DNA of 64,000 nt from Centroberyx gerrardi (GCF_048128805.1 NC_136003.1:21963340-22027339), one strand, 5' to 3'. Counted from the stretch's first letter, positions 1 through 12,034 are shown. Made by a program: numbers and translations. Notes: generated by a model from the sequence alone, not told the origin.

Positions 1-115
1 AACTTTTGATTTTTGTTAATATTGGTGGTTATTTGCTTAATGATGTTCACAAACTGCAGGTCATAGTTTACCCATCTTTTCATTTACCACTTCATCACTG
101 GTTTCCATAGTATTC
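1..115 (+). repeat. Partial copy of the 'TTTACCC' interspersed repeat
   Basis: This edge segment contains the phrases TGGTGGTTATTTGC, CATAGTTTACCCA and CATTTACCACTTCATCACTGG. Similar text recurs inside introns of several globin genes in this window (near 31725-31925, 38510-38755, 49725-49930, 52335-52570 and 61150-61430). The copy is cut by the window edge. The family is not identified; a non-autonomous DNA transposon is my guess. Confidence 0.5.
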
Positions 116-394
116 ATGTTAGGGAGGTAGTGGACGTTTACATGTCCACTAGAGGGCGCTCTAGCCCAATAATTTCAGCTCAAATATGCGTTTACCTTCT
201 ATCAGGGTAGACCAACAGAGAGCAGTGTTCACCAACTCGAGGCTTTATCATTTCACAGAGCCCAAAGGACCCAAAGTGTCCTCCAGTTACCGTCATATAT
301 TCTGCAGCATCCTATTTCATTCCCCTTACTCACATCACTCTATGTTTATCTAATATTTTATCCACAGTTTTATAATACATGTTTTTTTCTATTA

Positions 395-585
395 TGCCCC
401 CCAATGAAAAATCACTTTAATACCCCTGTAATAATCCTATAGGGATCTTTATTGTGTCTGTGGTACTCAATATGAGTTTATACTGACCATATTGTACAAT
501 ATGTTATTTTTTTTTTATGTCATATGATATCAAGATAGCCCTATTATTCCTATAATAAGCCTGCAAAAAATATCATACTATACGT
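395..585 (+). repeat. Copy of a second interspersed repeat ('GTGTCTGTGGTACTCA' family)
   Basis: The segment reads through AATCACTTTAATA, TAGGGATCTTTATTGTGTC, TGTGGTACTCAATATGAG and a decayed TTTATGTCATATGATATC. The same order of phrases appears near 7825-8015, 33625-33790, 37608-37790 and in intron 2 of beta9 and beta11. The repeated order over about 180 bases argues for a dispersed element and not chance. Family unassigned. Confidence 0.45.
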
Positions 586-599
586 CTTCCTCACAAGGG

Positions 600-2480
600 G
601 TGTAAAATGAAAACAAAAAATAGTTTAAAAACTCATCTCCTTATACCAATAGTGGAGTCTAAGCCCATGGGGCAAATGATTTGCCAGTGAGAATATAAGC
701 TTGATTCATAATTTTGGAAAGGATCATCTCAACATCTCAGAATATTTCAGTGAAATTGTGCAACTGCAGGTGAGATGGTGCCTGGCGTATTGACATTTGA
801 AAAATGCCAATTGGCCTTGTGGTAAATTTTTAGAGTGCAACCAAATAGTCTGACACACTTTAGGCAGTCACAAACATTTAGGCTACATGAAGTTTGGTTG
901 CTCAAACATGGGCGTTATAAGGAATTATGGCCCCGTGTCCACCAAAGACCTGAGAAAAAAGCGCTGGCGCTTTTTCATTAATTCTTATGGAAATGTTGCG
1001 CTTTCAGCGCTTACAACCCAAAACAGGTACCTGACCTCCTTTTAGCGCTGAGCGCCGTGAGCGCTGAACCTGCCAGTTTGCGCGTCTTCGCCGTCAAGTT
1101 CTTTCTGTGCGTCACAATGGTTACAAGAATCAACATTCTGTGATATAAAAATGATGTAGGCAGTTAAAATATTCGGTGTAACATTTGATGGAGATTAAGG
1201 CAACTGTGTAAGAGAAATGTAAAACAAGGTGCTATTGCAAGGGCGGCCTGATGTGGTCTGACACACTTGACACCCTTCTGGGCCCCTTCCAAACACACAG
1301 GCTATGTGAGAGTTGGTTGCTCTAGCAGCAAGCGGTTAGGAACTATGCCTCACTGCCTGTGCATCATGTCAACTTCTTTTGTGCACTATGGCCAAAACGG
1401 CTTGGCTTTTCAAAACTCTGGGTAGTAGCAGTATCTAAGAAGTCCATATATGCTGTGAGCAAAACTCTTAAAAAACTCTCAAAATTCTTAAGATTGGATC
1501 AACTTTGCAGGTGAAAATGACGAGAAACTGGTCAGGCTGATCAGGTTAATTTTTTTTTTTTGCCTCAGTAGACTAGTGAGGGAGTTTTGAAACCTAGCCT
1601 GTTCACCAAATTCGATTGCTCTAACATGAAGCATCAATGAATTATGCCACATGTGTATCTTCGCCATCCACTTTATTCATGCTTTAAGGCCAAACAGTTA
1701 TGAGTAAGCCTATCAAAAATCTATGGCCGAGATGCTATGACTCCAGCCACTGGGGGGCTGCGGGAAATAAACGGGCTACAGTTGTCTTTTATCTTCTATT
1801 AATAGGCCTATCTGCCCAAAACAGCAACACAGTATAAGGCAACGAGGTCCTTGTCATGTACAGAGAATCTTTGTGTTCCTCCAAACACAGCTGCAAGGAG
1901 CTAAAATTAATAATATATACAAAAATAAAAATATTTAATTTTCCAAATAATTAATATTTCTGAATATTTCCAATAAAATCCAGATGCTGCCTGGAAGATT
2001 TCCAGCCAGTTGAAATCTGTAACTCAGAAAATGTCCAAGATGCTGACAGCCTAATAAAAGAAATCACATAAAAAATTACCACAAACGAAGTGGCCCAGTC
2101 TTGGGTAGCTGACACGGCACTATTTGCGCATACATTCAAGCCTATTAAAGCTTCCAAGGTCGACATTTTGATAAAATTCTACTTGTGCCGAGGTGTATCT
2201 TATTATTTTTAAACGTAAAAGTAGACTACCTATAGGCTAATGCCCTCATTTCAGTGCTAAGAAGTGTCCAATCTTTGAAACATTGACTTTTATTGGTTAA
2301 GATAAAGAGACAGCGGTGCATTTAATCCTATTGCCACTGGCTTCTTTAAAAATGTTTGAAGCTGAAAATGTGTCGTTTTTTAGGAATTGGGTAGGTTCTC
2401 TGGGAAAAAGGTGACATAAAGGGTAAAACGTGTATGTAGTGATGTAGGCTATAGGCTGGAGGAATACTCAACTAAGCAAT
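600..2480. other. Intergenic stretch without a recognised gene
   Basis: I see no globin exon or known protein here. The part from about 780 to 1700 looks like old interspersed repeat. Around 955-1070 it holds several GCGC-centred short palindromes (GCGCTGGCGC and TTTCAGCGCTT types). A minus-strand reading of 71 codons at 1951-2166 has no recognisable motif. Confidence 0.4.
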
Positions 2481-2687
2481 CATCAGCAGCTACAGAGTGA
2501 AAATGAAGATTGAAGCCTACTCTCTGTCGTCGGCTGAGTTTTTGGAAAACCAAACAGAGACCTATACAAGCTTCACTGTGGGATTGTGTGCGCAGCATTT
2601 TGCGCACCCCGAGTTGCCCGGGGCCACACCTCTGTATTCACACCTACAAGCTTGGCTGTGCACCAGTGATTATTTTCTAAACAATCA

Positions 2688-2771
2688 GATAAGCGACAGC
2701 CAATGGCACAGTAACAGAGGTGGAGTCTTCAGGCAGCGTTTGCTGCTGCAGATAAGACAACAATACATAAA
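2688..2771 (+). promoter_or_regulatory. Core promoter of alpha1 (GATA, CCAAT, TATA-like)
   Basis: GATAAG lies at 2688-2693, CCAAT at 2700-2704 and a CATAAA TATA-like box at 2766-2771, about 55 bases before the ATG at 2825. A second GATAAG is at about 2752. The order and spacing match an erythroid globin promoter; which factors bind is inferred. Confidence 0.6.
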
Positions 2772-2824
2772 CCCCCGCGCAAAGATTGGGTCCGAGCCAG
2801 AAAGACGACTGAGCAAAAGCAACA

Positions 2825-3570
2825 ATGAGTCTCACCGAAAAAGACAAAGCCGTTGTGAAGGCTTTCTTTACCAAATTTGGTGGGAGGACTGATGACATCG
2901 GCACTGATGCCCTGTCGAGGTAAGGATGATTTAGGAATTCTTTGTAGGCTACATTAGAAAACACTAGGCTACAGTTTACAGCATACATTTAAGAGCGTTA
3001 CAAACGTGACGCCCCCTGTTGCGCACGCGTAATGTCTCAATTGTCCCTGTTCTCTCAGGACTCTGGCAGTGTACCCCCAGACTAAGACCTACTTCGCCCA
3101 CTGGAAGGACCTGAGCCCCGGGGCTCCTATGGTCAGGAAGCATGGCATGACCATCATGGGCGGCGTGCTGGACGCCGTGGGGAAGATGGACGACCTGTCC
3201 GGGGGCCTGCTCACTCTCAGCGAGCTGCACGCCTTCATGCTGCGAGTGGATCCCGCTAACTTCAAGGTGAGTCGTGACAGCTCTCCTAAACGAATAGCAT
3301 CAGTGACTATAAACATCATCCAAATGAATTTTATGGTCATAAATTTTATGAATCCTTTCCATCGTTCCACGAGTCCATCAGGGGAAAGAGGGGCAGTTAC
3401 GCACAGTATCTTATACATTTCTGTCCTCTTTTCATTCACAGATCTTGTCCCATAACATGCTTGTGGTTATGGCTATTATGTTCCCCGACGACTTCACCCC
3501 GCAGGTTCATGTGTCTGTGGACAAGTTCCTCGCCAAGCTCGCCTTGGCCCTGTCCGAGAAGTATCGCTAA
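2825..3570 (+). CDS. hbae: Alpha-globin, embryonic-like (alpha1)
   Basis: Alpha chain of haemoglobin, which carries haem and oxygen in red cells. Three exons: 2825-2919, 3059-3266 and 3442-3570, with GT-AG introns at the two conserved globin positions. The first intron splits the Arg codon as AG|G; the second follows a Phe-Lys. The spliced CDS is 432 bases, or 143 residues including Met, the usual fish alpha length. It starts MSLTEKDK and ends SEKYR. The conserved YPQTKTYF (helix C), distal histidine (RKHG) and proximal histidine (LSELHAF) are present. AATAAA follows at 3632-3637. SELHAF and IMFP resemble embryonic fish alphas (zebrafish hbae group, from memory), so 'embryonic' is inferred. 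It lies in tandem with beta2, 1.4 kb downstream on the same strand. Confidence 0.93.
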
Positions 3571-4179
3571 ACAGACCCAGATACTGACATGATTGTTGCA
3601 GTGCCAGCTGTATGAAGATGTGAATGTCTTGAATAAATGGATCTGTTTCAATCTGAACACTTTGGTTTCTTTCACTTTCTTTCACGTAATGACTCTGTTG
3701 AGTGTATTTTATTCAACCAAATCTTACAATGCAGAAATTAATCTATTAATAAAGAGCTATTGCTGCCTCGTCGAGTAATTATAATACCTATTGTATATTT
3801 TTTATTTAACAAGAGCCAACTATTTATATGGCATCTGAATCGTACTGCATTATAGCAAGGGTGTAGCCTACCAAAACCTTAACTGGACCACTGCGGATTA
3901 TTTGTTTTCATAATCATATGATGAAAACCACAGACATGTCCTTTGCAAGTCATAAATAAACTTGGTTGAACAATATTAGCCTACAATGCAGAAATATGCT
4001 CTTATAGGCTATTGCACTACACAATTGCATTACATAATATTATACACTATCATTATAAATAATAAATGGGTAAGCCTATAGGTTATTTGTTTATTATTGT
4101 ATTATATATTATTATATATATATTATTGTTTATTTCTAAAAGGCTTAAACTATCATAAGCCTATTATTGTTAGCCTATT

Positions 4180-4206
4180 ATAATAACAATAATAATAATA
4201 ATAATA

Positions 4207-4240
<34 letters not shown>

Positions 4241-4306
4241 TATCAATAGTAGTAGTAGTAGTAGTAGCAGCAGTAGCCTAATATACATATATATATATAT
4301 ATATAA
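4180..4306. repeat. AAT/TTA, AGT and AT microsatellites
   Basis: An AATAAT run turns into TTATTA, then AGTAGT, and after a short gap an AT dinucleotide run. The abrupt AAT to ATT switch near 4208 makes a potential hairpin. It lies in the spacer between alpha1 and beta2. Confidence 0.85.
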
Positions 4307-4439
4307 ATTAGTAATAGCACAGTATTCATAAATATTTTTCCTGTTTCCAGGTACACTTCATTGAATGTTTAAGTATTTTGTTAAAATGACTAAATAACTT
4401 ATTTAAAATTACTAAAATTATACAGCTTTGTTCATTCTT

Positions 4440-4562
4440 ATGATTATGATTTTAGTATAACAATAATAACAAAAAACAAAAAAATAATTATAATAATAAT
4501 ACTAATAAAAAATAAATAAATAAATAAAAAAAAATAATTATTATAATAATAATAATAATATG
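4440..4562. repeat. A/T-only low-complexity tract
   Basis: About 120 bases made almost wholly of A and T in AAT, AAAT and AATAA units. The antisense reading frame here is a low-complexity artefact. Confidence 0.75.
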
Positions 4563-4896
4563 GTGTAGGTATACCTACTTTTGAAACATTTAATCGCAGA
4601 GAGAACAGAGTAGAATATTTCATCAATAGTTCATCATTATTACAACGTATCAGCTCATTTTTATCCTATCATATTTTAATGTAGACTATTTACTTTCCAA
4701 ATTATTGTCCACATCAGCTGATATGCCTGCATTCAGATAAGCCTATTCTCTGACAGAAAGAGCAGAATCCGAATCAGACAAGAATGTATGAATCAGCAGG
4801 GAGTATGGTCACTATCACTGTCTCAATGTCTGCGCTGCCAGCTGTTTCCCTCAGACAGTTGCTTGTCTATGGGAGGAGTCGGTGAGATAAACCGCC

Positions 4897-4903
4897 TATA
4901 TAT
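4897..4903 (+). promoter_or_regulatory. TATA box of beta2
   Basis: TATATAT sits about 70 bases before the ATG at 4969, the normal distance for a globin TATA box given a short 5' leader. A GGTGAGATAAACC just upstream contains a GATA core. Confidence 0.65.
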
Positions 4904-4968
4904 GCAGTGCCTTCAGTCTGCACCAACAGGAAGACACTTAGTCTTGAGGATACCTCTGAACAGTCAAC

Positions 4969-5907
4969 ATGGTCGAGTGGACAGACTCCGAGCGCGCAAT
5001 CATCCAGGACATCTTCTCCAAGGTTGACTATGACGTCATTGGCCCTGCAGCTCTGTCAAGGTATTACATTTACTGCTGTAAACTGCAAATATTCCCTGAA
5101 TGTTCCTCTCCTCAGTGTTCAAGTCAGTCCAAGTCATTTTCATATATGATAATAAAGCTATATTTTCCATATTCTCTATGTTGTGCATTTTCCCCGCACA
5201 CTGACCCCATGTCTCGATTTAGCTCTAAAATTGAGTTTTTTTTATGTTTCCTAAGGTGCCTGGTCGTCTACCCCTGGACTCAGAGGTATTTTGGCAACTT
5301 TGGAAACCTCTACAATGCCGCAGCCATTATTGGAAACCCGATGGTGGCCGCCCATGGGACGACCATCCTGCACGGTCTGGACCGGGCTCTGAAGAACATG
5401 GACAACATCAAGGAAACCTATGCTGAGCTGAGCGTGCTGCACTCTGAGAAACTTCACGTGGACCCCGACAACTTCAGGGTAGCCTACATATCTCCGACCG
5501 GTTTCCTATTCTAATATTCTAATAAGTTCAAATAAGTAGTATAATAAGTAACAAATTCATCCACTCTAATGCGTAGATTCATTTGTAACTATAAATGCCG
5601 TCTCAGACAAATTTGCATAGCCTTCTACTCGGTTATCTTTAATAGCTGTACAGTGAGTAATTTTTGGTATTGTTTTGGTATTGATCTGATTTAGAGGGTA
5701 TTTTCTGGTCCGTGCTTGGTGGGATAATCCGGACATGATGTTACCCACATATTAAACAACTTTGTCTGTTGTTTTCAGCTGTTTTCAGACTGTCTGACCG
5801 TCGTGCTTGCCAAACAGATGGGCACTGCTTTCACTGCTGATGTCCAGGCAGCTTTCCAGAAGTTCCTGGCCGTCGTGGTTTCCTCCCTGGGAAGGCAGTA
5901 CCACTAA
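4969..5907 (+). CDS. hbbe: Beta-globin, embryonic-like (beta2)
   Basis: Beta chain of haemoglobin. Exons 4969-5060, 5256-5478 and 5779-5907 are 92, 223 and 129 bases, the same sizes as in mammalian beta globin, with GT-AG introns. The product is 147 residues including Met. It begins MVEWTDSER, has [12 protein letters not shown] in helix C, the distal histidine in VAAHG, Ser at F9 in [14 protein letters not shown], and ends GRQYH. Ser F9, Arg H21 and His HC3 are the residues linked to strong Bohr/Root behaviour in fish. The [11 protein letters not shown] segment resembles embryonic zebrafish hbbe, so an embryonic role is inferred. AATAAA is at 5993-5998. Its closest relative here is beta5, which lies inverted 15 kb away; intron 2 is also alike. 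Confidence 0.93.
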
Positions 5908-6349
5908 AAGTCTGGCAGCATGAGCAAGAGAACCATCATGACGCTTGATTTTACTGATTTCCACAAACTAACTGTGCTATCTTTAAAACAAGAATAAAAG
6001 TTGCGTAGTTGTCGTCAAAACGTTTTTGTATTGAATTATTGTCTGACCGTGTGTCTGGGCTATGCGCCGACCTGCGAATGTGTGCTTAGTGATAGATGGA
6101 TAGAGATGGGAGAGAAAAAAGAGAGAGAACTACAAAGCCATACAAAATACATGTCATAAAATAAATGTAATATGTAATGGTGCAGTATAGATTATATTTA
6201 CACCTATTGGTAAAAAAGTAAGAAAAGAAAAACAACTGTAGCCAAAATGATAGACTATTACAGCACAAACGATGAGCTGTAGCCTCTTCACAGCTATTCA
6301 GAAAATCGCTGCGCTATTATCTTATTCAAAAGCAGTTGCTCAGAAACTT

Positions 6350-7765
6350 GTTCACATCTTTCAAAGTTGTACAAAGGTTATTGATAGGTCAAATGGTTTG
6401 GCTTTTATCGACCAATAAACTTTTAACGAAACACGCCATAACACTAAATTGGCCATAACTCATTAACCATTCATCTCATCAAGCCAAAATTTTAAACACA
6501 TATTGAAAAGTGTTGCGTGAACACACCCACAAAAGCATTTTGAGCTGCACCACTAGTGGGCGCTACAAATGCAAAAAGTTCATATCTCATAATTGGCTGC
6601 ATAGATTTTTATGGAAATTTTTACACGGTCTAGGATGATGTCCAAGTCGATGTAAGAAATTTGGTCATTATTGATGAAAGTGGGCGTGGCTTATTGCATA
6701 ATAACCAAATTTTCATTGGTATTAAAGTCACAACTTCAAAAATTCATTAAAAATCAGCCGTATGTCCTAGAGAGCTGAAATTTTCAGGACATGTCGGCTG
6801 AAGTGAGATGAATCTTTCGTACACTGGTACCTACCCCCGATTCTGAAATCGCCCCCCTCTGTTTATAGCAAAAACTGACTGTGATCCCACAGTGTTGTCT
6901 CCTAAACTGTACGTTACAGGAAAAAAAAAACTTTTTTGAAATCGCCATACCTTATTTAGTAAACAGCCCAAAAATTATAATGATATCTTGAAAACTGAGC
7001 GCACAGTAGATGGAAATGTGCAGCTGCAAATAGTTTGATAAATTGATAATGTGATATGTTCAAGGAAGTTTGATCAATCTTGATCAAACTAAATACAAAT
7101 GATGTCTGGACTGTCAAGATGATGTCTGTAAAGCCATGTGTAAATTGATTAATGTGGCGCGCTAGTAGGCTACAGTTATAATATTCTTTCTGAGGCTTTC
7201 AATATGGTTTGGACTAGCACCTGTGACCAATCACTCTCAACCCACAGAGAGCAGTCCAGCAGCAGTTTTCTGGCCCATGTGACTTCCTATTGTTTTATTC
7301 GTTAATGGAGAGTACTACAATGTTCTATAAAGTGATTAGCACTGTCAGTCTGTCAATCATAGGCTGCAGTATCACACTACTTTGTATCACACGTTTCTCC
7401 TCACTAAACCTATAACAGCCGTTTGGCTCAGTAGCATCAGCCTTTCAAGTGGAAGGTTGTGGGATCAAATCCAGACTTGTCTTTTCCAAAGTCATTATCC
7501 ATCAAGGACAAATAATAGAAAGTTTGGCCGTTGTGAACAACTCCAGCAATGTGGTTGCAATGAAATGATGAACTTGACAGAAGTCACGGGCCAACACAAA
7601 AGCCGGTGTAATAGACTGCATGTTCGATCTTCACATGTCAGTTTTTGTGTGTGTCTTTCTACCTTCTGTAATGTTTTGTCTATCTGTCTGTCTTATCAAA
7701 TTGTGCTTGGACCCTGCAATCGCCGCTTGCGGCTATATTTTTTATTATTATTTTCTATCTTTGCT
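6350..7765 (+). repeat. Composite interspersed repeat with a tRNA-like segment
   Basis: This gene-free block reads like a fish interspersed repeat: ACTAGTGGGCGCTAC, GTGGGCGTGGCTTATTGC, and a GC-rich palindromic GCCGCTTGCGGC at 7724-7735 followed by an AT-rich tail. Near 7410-7480, TTTGGCTCAGTAGCATC and GTTGTGGGATCAAATCC resemble Pol III A and B boxes, suggesting a SINE head. The 132-codon plus-strand frame at 7382-7780 has no known motif. Exact limits and family are not established. Confidence 0.45.
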
Positions 7766-7824
7766 TTTTCCTCCATTTGAAAAACACTAGGCTACATTAA
7801 CTCAAAAGAGTTAATAAGAATGCA

Positions 7825-8015
7825 GTCCCTATTATAAATCACTATAATGTAGGGACTTATCTAGGCTGTTGTATTGAGTTTATAGTGACCTTATTGTAGG
7901 TATAGACTATGGTATTTTTCCTCTCCTATGGTATCATTATACAATTCCAACAGATACTTATGGTTTTGCTGTATATTTGTAGCCTAGGACAGGACAGGCC
8001 CATCCTTCTAAAAAT
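7825..8015 (+). repeat. Second copy of the 'GTACTCA' repeat family
   Basis: AATCACTATAATGTAGGGAC, TGAGTTTATAGTGACC, CTCCTATGGTATCATTATAC and TTATGGTTTTGCTGT follow in the same order as at 395-585 and at 37608-37790. It lies just downstream of the alpha3 3' end. Confidence 0.45.
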
Positions 8016-8313
8016 GTAACCTATAACTATATCTCTTTTTCATATTTCATGGGTATTGCTTAGGCTAATCAATTTTTAAAAGACAAGATGCTAAATAATG
8101 TAATTCCCCAATAAAAAAAAATATATATAACCCATACCCCATAGCCTACTGGAGTGGTTAACAACAATCAATAACATGTCCTTACCACCGCAAATAAAAA
8201 TGACAGAAAAGACAAGCAACTTATTTCGAGCGTTTTATTTCATAAAATATCATACAGCACGTGTATATTTATGATCAAAACCCCGCTGACATTTCTGCTT
8301 TAGCCATAAATGT

Positions 8314-10440
8314 TTAACGATACTTCTCAGACAAAGCCAGAGCCACTTTGGCCAGGTACTTGTCCACAGACACATGGACTTGAGGGGTGAAGTCATTTGG
8401 GAACATTATGGCCAGCACCACCAACAGGTTGTGGGACAGGATCTAAAGCAGTGGAGAACAACAGGGTTAAAACATTGCAGCACCTGCATTTGGATTTGCA
8501 CACAAACACACATCCTGTACAGTTAGCCTACATGGAAACCTAGGGGAGGGACGAAGAATACAGACCCTGGACTCCCCTTTTCTTGTTTCCTCGACAATAA
8601 ATACGACGTCCTTTTCTTGTCCTCTGTTCTGTCAGATAGGCCTATGTTGCTGTTATTTTTGACAAACAAATGTATGACCGTTGAATCCGACTCATTTTAA
8701 ACCACTAAAATCCTCCTGTTTCCCCTTCCCCTTGCTTCCAAGTATACCTAGCTGCAGCCTGCAGAACGGGGCGGACGATTTAATTGGTTTAGCGGTCGAC
8801 CTGTAGGCTACCCCCGCCCTGATCTGTAGCCCCGCCCCGATCTGTAGCCCCGCCCCGATCTGCAGGCTGCAGCTGGGTGCTTCTCCTTGCTTCCGGTTGG
8901 AACTCAATTTAGTTGCTATAGAGAGCCTATAAGTCCCTCCCCTTCCGCTGTCCCCCATGGGACCATTATTTCGGAAAAAATATGTACGGTAGTCAACGGC
9001 AAGAGACAAATAATTGTTTGATCCCGTTTGAATTGTGCCATGAATTACACATATGATGTTTTGTCAATTTAAAAGATAATTTTGCAAGTCAAGAAAGTCG
9101 CAGTTTGTCGTAAAACAGTAAAGTAACGTTTAGTTTTGTGTGAAACCGCTCAGTGAACTACATCTCTCGTCTCAATATAGGCTACCAACGTCACCAACAC
9201 CAACATGGAACGAAACATACGAAACACACAGGCATCGTGCTAACGTTAGCCCCCACTGTACTAAAACTATCCTAAACCAGTTTAAATCCATTCTTACTGT
9301 CTACCTTCCAGGTTGTGTATAATACTCCTGCTATCTGAGAGGGACTTAGCTTCAGCGGCATGGGTAGCTTGTGGAGAGAGAAAGTTATGACATCACTTAT
9401 GCGACTTTTGGGTGTGTAGTCTTTCTAATTACGTATTTTCACAGTCTTATAGTTCAACAGTTTTACGACAAACTGTGACTTTCTTGACTTGCAAAATTAT
9501 CTTTTAAATTGACAAAACATCATATGTGTAATTCATGGCACAATTCAAACAGGATCAAACAATTATTTGTCTCTCGCCGTTGACTACCGTACATATTTAT
9601 TCCGAAATAGGGTCCCATGGTGGTCCACCGGAAGGGGAGGGACTTAGGCTCTCTATGGCAGCGACTAGTCTCCGAGTAGCCTACGCCAAAACGGATTGTG
9701 GGATTTTAGTTAATATTCGTAGTTATAAATAGGCCTAATATAACGTTGGTTTAGTTTCTTGTAGTAATTAACGTTAGCTAGCTTACTGCTCAATATGGAA
9801 CATACCTGATTAAGTAGAAAATTATTTTCTCGTGTTTACAACCGCGATGAAGTTTGATATGGTGAAGTGTGTATGCGCGGTTAACTGACAGGCTAATCAG
9901 GTCTGAGCTAGCTTAGCCTATACGATGGAGAAAAACCCCCCAAAACTGAACAATGCATTTACCTTGAAGTTGGCCGGGTCTATACGCAGGCGGAAAGCAT
10001 GCAGTTCACTGAGGCAGAGCAGACCCCCAACCAGGTCGTCAATCATGTCCACAGCGTCCAAAAGGCCCTTCACCACGGTATAGCCGTGCTTCCTCACCAT
10101 GGGAGCCCCGGCGCTCACGTTATCCCAGTGGGCGAAGTAGGTCTTAGTCTGCGGGTAGACCACAATAGTGCTGGAGAGAGAAGTAAAGGTCATAAGCTGA
10201 AGGTGCATAGGCACATTTTTCCTATAACGCAAGTTAAAAATTCTGCAAATGGAGGTGAGATATTAATTCTGCTTGTTTCTCATGGAGTTTCACTTGTTCC
10301 AGTCTATTAAGCCTAAAAAATATGAAGTGCATGTTTTTTTTTTACCGAGAGAGAGTTTCATTTCCAATGTCCTCCGCCTTGCCACCCACTTTTCCAAAGA
10401 AGGCTTTGACGGTTGCTTTGTCTTTGGATGAGAGACTCAT
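8314..10440 (-). CDS. hbae: Alpha-globin, embryonic-like (alpha3), large intron 2
   Basis: Alpha chain of haemoglobin on the minus strand. In transcription order the exons are 10440-10346, 10170-9963 and 8442-8314 (95, 208 and 129 bases), giving 143 residues. It starts [17 protein letters not shown] and ends SEKYR. Helix C ([13 protein letters not shown]), distal histidine (RKHG) and proximal histidine (LSELHAF) are present. The split Arg codon at the first splice is CG|C, where most alphas here use AG|G. Intron 2 is 1520 bases, several times longer than in its neighbours, because it holds a 739-base inverted-repeat element (8918-9656) and a short GC-rich tandem repeat. The poly(A) signal (TTTATT on plus) is at 8234-8239. 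It is convergent with beta2. Embryonic type is inferred from likeness to alpha1 and alpha4. Confidence 0.92.
8811..8868. repeat. Short GC-rich tandem repeat (about 20-base unit, 3 copies)
   Basis: CCCCGCCCCGATCTGTAG-like units recur three times inside intron 2 of alpha3, followed by CTGCAGGCTGCAGCTGG. The last unit is slightly diverged. Confidence 0.7.
8918..9656. mobile_element. MITE with about 195-base terminal inverted repeats (copy 1)
   Basis: The left arm (about 8918-9116) is the reverse complement of the right arm (about 9460-9656) with few mismatches. Both ends read TATAGAGAGCC or close to it, followed by TAAGTCCCTCCCCTTCC. A unique core of about 340 bases separates the arms and has no transposase. 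A second copy with its core in the opposite direction is at 26501-27233. There the flanks suggest a TA target duplication, as in Tc1/mariner-like elements. This copy lies in intron 2 of alpha3. Confidence 0.85.
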
Positions 10441-10496
10441 TTTTGCAGGTTATGCGTCAAGTTCCTCTGATGAGATGACGATGGATGGTGCAGCGC

Positions 10497-10504
10497 TATT
10501 TATG
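10497..10504 (-). promoter_or_regulatory. TATA-like box of alpha3
   Basis: Read on the minus strand this is CATAAATA, about 57 bases before the ATG at 10440-10438. GGTGGGTGGAGTC (minus strand), a CACCC-type site, lies a little further upstream at about 10520-10532. Confidence 0.6.
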
Positions 10505-10599
10505 GGACCTGTGGGACTGACTCCACCCACCAGAAAAAAGGTCAACGAAGAAGCTGTGTTCAAGCACACGAATTAAAAACAATTCATCATACATCACTG

Positions 10600-12000
10600 G
10601 TTATGCATCGCCTAGTTATTCAACACTGATATTCATAAAATATTACTATGAGTTTGCATATTCCTACAGGCTGGTCCTGCACACTGATCTACTGTGAGCT
10701 GCCCCTAATTTACACAGAATAGTAGATTTGTAGGCTAGGCTACTTTAATGTGCAACACTTCTATGTTTTTGACTGAAAGGCAATTAGGCATCTTTGCAGC
10801 TATGTATAGAGACGAATATTGATTTGATCGCCTCAACATTCCTGTTTTGGTAAACTTACCCATGGCATATCATATTTTTAAGTTTAGGTGTATTGTCTAT
10901 TGATCTAGCATTTATACAAAATTACTTATTAGCTCGTTCATTCCCCCCGCCCCATCTCAAAATACCCTCGGTCGTTATCTTATGAAGTTATTTTTTTATC
11001 ATGGGCGTTTCCAGACAATTGCCAAGGCTTAGTGCCAAGATTGCTTTCTTATCTCTAGCCAAACTTGTTTTCAATTTGCGTCTTTAACAAATTACCTGAA
11101 GCCTGTCTCTTTCCCCCCCTCCACGTAGAACAAGGAAGGTTGTGGTAGAGGAATATACCAGCCAATAGGGTTTGTAGTTGGGTGGTAGTACTTTACAGGT
11201 CCGTGAGTTGCTTCGTATCTAAAAAGAGAGCTAAGAGCTACGTTTTGTGCGCTTGTTTCCTTTCTTTTTGTGTGTGCCAGATTAACAGACAGAATGACCC
11301 ATTTGTCCTCCTTCTCTATTTCGTATAGTTTTTTGGTTGACACTTGTTTGACTTCTACCACACTGTAGCCTATGTATGTACAGTATGTACTGTTGCATAC
11401 GAGCGAACACAGAGCCCAGGGGACCTGGCATTCAAACAAAGAGAACAAGGACAGGACTACAGTCTTTGAACTTCACAGGTAAGGGCAACACTTTCTCCAG
11501 ATTTGTTGTAATAACGTTAAATGATATTTCAATCATGGACTTCAATCAGACAACATCCAATAAGAATCCATCAGTTTATTATAACAGAGTTATAAAGGGT
11601 GGCTCAAGAACATTTGCTGCTGATCTGAGATGTAGAATTACAATCTTCACTTTTTCAACTTTGATAATACATAGCCTATTATTTTTATTTGCTTATTCAT
11701 AAAGAGCTATAGGTGCAACCGTACACAAGATACCTCTAAAATGATATGAAATGAATGAAAGATTAAAAGGCCTTATTTTATCATCTTAAATAGATATCAA
11801 TTAAGGCTACCATTTTGATGTTTCACGAGCCAAGGACCACGCCATCAATTGAATGCAAATGAGGATGTTTATTTAACAGATATGAATGATGAAGAGGAGA
11901 CTGCGATGAATGGAGGATGGAGAGATGTAGGCGAATCATCTGCGGTGTGGGGAGGGTTTCTGCGACAGATCCGCCCTTGCTCCCGGGCACGGCAGCAGAC
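10600..12000. other. Intergenic stretch without a recognised gene
   Basis: No globin exon or known domain is visible. A 118-codon minus-strand frame (11092-11448) and a 108-codon plus-strand frame (11376-11702) show no recognisable motif and lack promoter or codon-use support. Confidence 0.4.
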
Positions 12001-12034
12001 CCCCAGGGGGCCCTGTAGTAGAGAGGAAGAGTGG

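Noticed and set aside
3089-3439. Antisense frames across globin exons (also near 10000, 17400, 32000, 36100, 50000 and 57500)
   Set aside because: They are shadows of real alpha exon 2 in other frames.
7410-7480. tRNA gene
   Set aside because: A- and B-box-like text is present but no full cloverleaf or acceptor stem; it is better seen as a SINE-type repeat.
11092-11448. 118-codon minus-strand frame
   Set aside because: No known domain, no splice or promoter support, and no conserved motif.
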